A DNA stretch of 9,509 nucleotides from positions 1-9,509 of the forward strand of contig JAEWEF010000023.1 in assembly GCA_023389595.1 (NCBI GenBank), in the 5' to 3' direction. The number at the start of each line of letters is the position of its first letter. Position 1 is the first letter of the stretch. Shown in pieces: positions 7,636 to 9,509 of this stretch. The DNA is from Fusobacteriota bacterium. Lineage in GTDB: Bacteria; Fusobacteriota; Fusobacteriia; Fusobacteriales; Fusobacteriaceae. A model generated the notes under the pieces. The model did no database searches and was not told the DNA's origin. It saw nothing but the letters and a program-made list of their open reading frames with translations. The position numbers and the translations under genes were made by a program.

Positions 7636-8117
7636 TGAAAAAATATAAAAATCTAAAGATGATAGTTTGTGTTGGTAAAGATAATATCATTGGAGCACAA
7701 TCTGCTACAGGTAATGGATTACTTTGGAAAATAAAAGAGGAGCTTTTATATTTTAAGAGTGTAACTATCGGACACACTTTACTTTTTGGTGCAAACACAG
7801 CAAAATATGTTCCGGTGGATTTAATGAAAAAAGACAGAGAAGTTATAATTTTAAGATCTAGTATGAATATTAAAGAATTATTAGATAAATTATCGTCTGA
7901 AAATAAAACTATTTTTGTATGTGGAGGCAAGAAAATTTATGAATATTTTCTTGAAAATTTTGAATTTGATGAAATATATTTATCAATAATAAAAGATCAT
8001 ATTAATATAGATGCATGTGATACTCCACTTTATTTACCAAAACTTGAAAATTATGGATATAAAGTAAAAAGTAAAAAAGATTTTAAAGATTTTGAAGCAT
8101 ATATTTTAAGCAAATAA
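7635..8117 (+). CDS. folA: Dihydrofolate reductase, divergent
   Basis: This enzyme reduces dihydrofolate to tetrahydrofolate with NADPH, recycling the product of ThyA encoded immediately upstream. The 160-residue length is typical. Landmarks are IIG (18-20), LLW with Trp31, KEELLYFK (34-41), in which Glu36 aligns with the catalytic Asp27 of E. coli and Phe40 with Phe31, Arg68 aligning with the folate-glutamate-binding Arg57, and the cofactor-site GG pair (97-98) in FVCGGKKIYEYFL. It departs from the consensus in several places. The usual LPW reads LLW, and MGRxTxxSI reads FGANTAKYV, so the Arg44-equivalent that contacts NADPH is Ala53. There is also an insertion-like AQSATGNG before the active-site loop. 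The start ATG shares one base with the thyA stop, with GAGG (7621-7624) upstream. No terminator is seen before the next gene. Confidence 0.87.
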   Translation: MKKYKNLKMIVCVGKDNIIGAQSATGNGLLWKIKEELLYFKSVTIGHTLLFGANTAKYVPVDLMKKDREVIILRSSMNIKELLDKLSSENKTIFVCGGKKIYEYFLENFEFDEIYLSIIKDHINIDACDTPLYLPKLENYGYKVKSKKDFKDFEAYILSK

Positions 8118-8150
8118 AATATTGCAAAAAGATAGAATATATTTTTATCA

Positions 8151-8169
8151 ATAATATTGACAATATTAT
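8151..8169. repeat. Inverted repeat centred on the dinJ -35 element (candidate operator)
   Basis: A perfect 8-bp inverted repeat, ATAATATT-GAC-AATATTAT, has a 3-nt spacer and contains the TTGACA -35 at its centre. RHH antitoxins such as DinJ/RelB usually bind palindromes over their own promoter, so this is a plausible autorepression site. AT-rich DNA produces palindromes by chance, which limits certainty. Confidence 0.55.
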
Positions 8170-8185
8170 ACACATTTAATATAAT
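8157..8185 (+). promoter_or_regulatory. Consensus sigma-70 promoter of the dinJ-yafQ locus
   Basis: Both hexamers match consensus: TTGACA (8157-8162) and TATAAT (8180-8185) with the optimal 17-bp spacer. Transcription should start near 8192, about 30 nt before the dinJ ATG. It lies in the 104-bp gap after folA. Such a strong promoter would need repression, in keeping with the two flanking inverted repeats. Confidence 0.8.
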
Positions 8186-8189
8186 AATG

Positions 8190-8204
8190 ATATACAATGT
8201 ATAT
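8190..8204. repeat. Inverted repeat at the dinJ transcription start (candidate operator)
   Basis: A perfect 6-bp inverted repeat, ATATAC-AAT-GTATAT, lies just downstream of the -10 and covers the predicted start site. It has the same 3-nt spacer as the upstream repeat. The two centres are 37 bp apart, between 3.5 and 4 helical turns. It is a candidate second site for DinJ binding. Confidence 0.5.
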
Positions 8205-8221
8205 TAAATGAGGTGATAAAT

Positions 8222-8494
8222 ATGACAACCATTAATATAAGAATTAGTGAAGAAGATAAAAAAATATTTAATCAAATATGTGATGATTTAGGTCTGAGTA
8301 TGTCATCTGCTTTTAATATGTTTGTGAAATCAATGATTAGAAATGGCGGGCTACCTTTTGAACCTAGAATACATAATTTCAATTCAGATACTTTAAATGC
8401 TATGAGAGAAACCGAAAAAATAATTTCAGGAAAATCTAAACGACCAGTTTATAAAAATGTTGATGATCTTTTTCAAAACCTAGATGGTGAATAG
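8222..8494 (+). CDS. dinJ: RelB/DinJ-family antitoxin (ribbon-helix-helix)
   Basis: The 90-residue protein has an N-terminal ribbon-helix-helix DNA-binding domain. The beta strand is TTINIRIS (2-9), helix A is about 10-23, and helix B starts at SMSSAFNMFVKSMI (26-39). It is followed by the RelB/DinJ signature NGGLPFEP (41-48). The C-terminal part, ending YKNVDDLFQNLDGE, would wrap around and neutralise a YafQ-type toxin. GAGGTGAT (8210-8217) is an exact match to the anti-Shine-Dalgarno and points to the ATG at 8222. A GTG at 8213 lies inside that motif and is rejected. The gene is full length with no lesion, unlike the toxin remnant that starts 3 nt after its stop. It is expected to repress its own promoter through the two inverted repeats upstream. 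Confidence 0.9.
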   Translation: MTTINIRISEEDKKIFNQICDDLGLSMSSAFNMFVKSMIRNGGLPFEPRIHNFNSDTLNAMRETEKIISGKSKRPVYKNVDDLFQNLDGE

Positions 8495-8497
8495 AAA

Positions 8498-8776
8498 ATG
8501 TTGTCGATAACAACTACTAAAATTTTTGAAAGAGATTATAAATTAATGAAAAAAAGAGGATATGATTTAAAACTTTTAAAATAAGTTATATCCATGTTAG
8601 CAAATGAAGAAAACATTGCCATCTAAATATAGAAATCATAAATTGATTGGTAATTACAATGGATTTATGGAATGCCATATACAATCAGATTGGCTACTTA
8701 TATATAAAATTGATAGAGATAGATTGATACTGGTTATGTCGAGAACTGGTACTCATAGTGATTTATTAAAAAATAA
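8498..8776 (+). pseudogene. yafQ: Broken YafQ/RelE-family mRNA interferase toxin
   Basis: YafQ toxins are ribosome-dependent endoribonucleases encoded after dinJ. Here the ATG (8498) opens MLSITTTKIFERDYKLMKKR, but translation stops at TAA (8582-8584) after 28 codons. The family homology continues in the same frame (VISMLANEE) until the A-run at 8610-8613. It then continues in another frame from TLPSKYRNH, so one extra A has shifted the frame. Joining the parts gives about 92 residues, the length of E. coli YafQ (92). The active-site residues equivalent to E. coli His50, His63, Asp67, Trp68, Arg83 and His87 are all encoded (reconstructed His47, His60, Asp64, Trp65, Arg82, His86). The Phe91 position is Leu. 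The shifted frame also misses a TAA at 8774 and runs to 8822 through the terminator. An ATG at 8604 could start a 72-residue fragment without the N-terminal helices; I doubt it is functional. Confidence 0.85.
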
Positions 8777-8805
8777 AAAAATCCTACAAAAGTGTAGGAT
8801 TTTTT
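8776..8805. terminator. Bidirectional intrinsic terminator
   Basis: A 13-bp perfect stem (8776-8788 with 8793-8805) and a 4-nt loop AAAG has a GC-containing core, ATCCTACA/TGTAGGAT. It is flanked by A-runs on the left and T-runs on the right, so it works on both strands. It separates the plus-strand dinJ/yafQ unit from the converging minus-strand nadD-SGNH unit. The stop codon of the SGNH gene lies inside the stem. Confidence 0.88.
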
Positions 8806-9299
8806 ATCTTTTCGAGTTTTAAATCTAAGATTTCATTAAATTTTTTATAACCTAGATTACCGAGATGTATTCCATCGGTAGTATATATATTGTCTATCGT
8901 GTTTAATCTATTTGCCAAAAAATATCTATACATATCTAGAAATTTATCTTGTAAAGACATTTTTAACATTTCATTTAATTTAACTATATTTTTATTTAAT
9001 TTTTCAGAATCTGTTGGTAATAACGAAACGAATATTACTTTATAAAAATGTTCATAAAATTTTTTTACTATGAAACATATATTCTCATAAATTAATTTTT
9101 CATCTATAGATAGTAGTATATCATTAACTCCACATACAATTATAGCTATATCATTATTTCTGTTAGAAAAATTATATTTTTTCAAATTAAAATATAAGTT
9201 ATTTGTAGTCATTCCTGGTACACCATTATTAACAAAATCTTTTCTTGGATTCCATGCAGCTATACTATCTCCAAATATTATTATATTTCCATTAAACAT
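8784..9299 (-). CDS. Small SGNH/GDSL-family hydrolase
   Basis: This 171-residue protein has all four SGNH blocks. Block I is IIIFGDSIAAW (6-16) with nucleophile Ser12. Block II is Gly29 in NNGVPGMTT, block III is CGVNDI (56-61) with Gly57 and Asn59, and block V is TDGIHLGNLGY (141-151) with Asp142 and His145. Such enzymes are esterases, lipases or acylhydrolases acting on lipids, acyl-proteins or acetylated sugars. Closest in feel are the short PAF-acetylhydrolase-like proteins. No signal peptide or membrane segment is evident, so it is probably cytoplasmic. The substrate is unknown. The ATG overlaps the nadD stop by 8 nt, with GAGATGAT upstream, so it is translationally coupled to nadD. Its last codons and TAG stop are encoded by the terminator stem, meaning transcription ends almost at the stop codon. 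Confidence 0.88.
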   Translation of the reverse strand: MFNGNIIIFGDSIAAWNPRKDFVNNGVPGMTTNNLYFNLKKYNFSNRNNDIAIIVCGVNDILLSIDEKLIYENICFIVKKFYEHFYKVIFVSLLPTDSEKLNKNIVKLNEMLKMSLQDKFLDMYRYFLANRLNTIDNIYTTDGIHLGNLGYKKFNEILDLKLEKIKNPTLL

Positions 9300-9509
9300 T
9301 GTCTATCATCTCTTTTTCTATTAATTTTTCAACTGTTTCATTAACTAATCCTTTTATAGACATTTTATTTTTTATTCTATTTCTTATTTCTGTTGCAGAA
9401 ATATCAATATATTCATTATCAATAAATATTACATTTTCGTGTTTAAATTTTGGTTTATATCCTCTTCTTTTAAATACCACAAGCTTTGATTCTTTTAGTA
9501 TTTCCTCAT
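9292..9509 (-). CDS. nadD: Nicotinate-nucleotide adenylyltransferase, C-terminal part (N-terminus beyond the right edge)
   Basis: NadD transfers AMP from ATP to nicotinate mononucleotide, forming deamido-NAD. Only the last 72 full codons are present. The open frame continues to the window edge as EEILKESKLVVFKRRGY, so the GTG at 9480 is an internal codon and not the start. The diagnostic C-terminal motif is IDISATEIRNRIKNK, equivalent to the ISSTxIRxRI segment of NadD that contacts ATP. It is followed by SIKGLVNETVEKLIEKE, resembling the usual SIRYLVPxxVxxYI ending. The nucleotidyltransferase HxGH motif would lie outside the window. The stop overlaps the SGNH gene start by 8 nt. In many Firmicutes nadD is followed by yqeK; here an SGNH hydrolase takes that place. 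Confidence 0.86.
   Translation of the reverse strand, partial: EEILKESKLVVFKRRGYKPKFKHENVIFIDNEYIDISATEIRNRIKNKMSIKGLVNETVEKLIEKEMIDNV

Noticed and set aside
7628..7930. Minus-strand open frame of 100 codons over folA
   Set aside because: It is a shadow of the folA coding strand, with no motif and no promoter or ribosome binding site.
8118..8156. Intrinsic terminator after folA
   Set aside because: No stem-loop with a T-run is seen, so readthrough from thyA-folA into dinJ is possible.
8612..8613. Programmed +1 or -1 frameshifting to make full-length toxin
   Set aside because: An in-frame TAA at 8582-8584 lies upstream in the same gene, so frameshifting at this A-run alone could not restore the product. 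There is no slippery heptamer with a clear downstream structure.
8604..8822. A separate 72-residue gene starting at the internal ATG
   Set aside because: Its sequence is the C-terminal half of a YafQ toxin in a shifted frame, and the N-terminal part sits directly upstream. It is treated as part of the pseudogene, though a translated fragment cannot be excluded.
9478..9480. GTG as the start of a 62-residue protein
   Set aside because: The frame stays open to the window edge with NadD-like sequence, so the GTG is an internal Val codon.

Overview
The window is very AT-rich (G+C by eye below 30%) with dense, tightly spaced genes and strong GGAGG-type ribosome binding sites. That suggests a low-GC anaerobe. 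Three things lean towards Fusobacteriota (a Leptotrichiaceae-like lineage): a secreted MORN_2/YwqK-type repeat protein, a TIGR03960-type radical SAM protein, and a signal peptide ending S-x-S. A low-GC Firmicute (Clostridia/Tissierellia) cannot be excluded from this sequence alone.

Layout. From about 6660 down to 1, seven genes run on the minus strand as one apparent operon: mscS, guaB, a MORN_2 repeat protein, an HD-domain protein, a B12-type radical SAM protein, ung and murE. murE runs off the left edge. Junctions are from +14 nt to -10 nt, and several ribosome binding sites overlap the previous stop codon. The operon mixes osmotic protection, GMP synthesis, uracil repair and peptidoglycan precursor synthesis with three genes of unknown role. 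I see no internal terminator.

A 150-bp divergent promoter region (6661-6810) separates this operon from a plus-strand thyA-folA pair, whose stop and start overlap in TAATG. ThyA makes dTMP and dihydrofolate, and FolA recycles the dihydrofolate. Both proteins differ from the textbook families at normally conserved positions. Next comes a dinJ/yafQ-type toxin-antitoxin locus with a consensus sigma-70 promoter and two inverted repeats that look like operators. The antitoxin is intact. The toxin is broken by an in-frame stop and a +1 frameshift, yet the codons for most of its catalytic residues survive.

An intrinsic terminator at 8776-8805 serves both strands and contains the stop codon of the gene converging from the right. 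That gene is a small SGNH/GDSL hydrolase, whose start overlaps by 8 nt the end of nadD, which enters from the right edge.

No tRNA, rRNA, CRISPR array, insertion sequence or attachment site was recognised. The most noteworthy element is the decayed toxin beside a well-preserved, apparently autoregulated antitoxin. I did not find a convincing new multi-gene defence or biosynthetic system.
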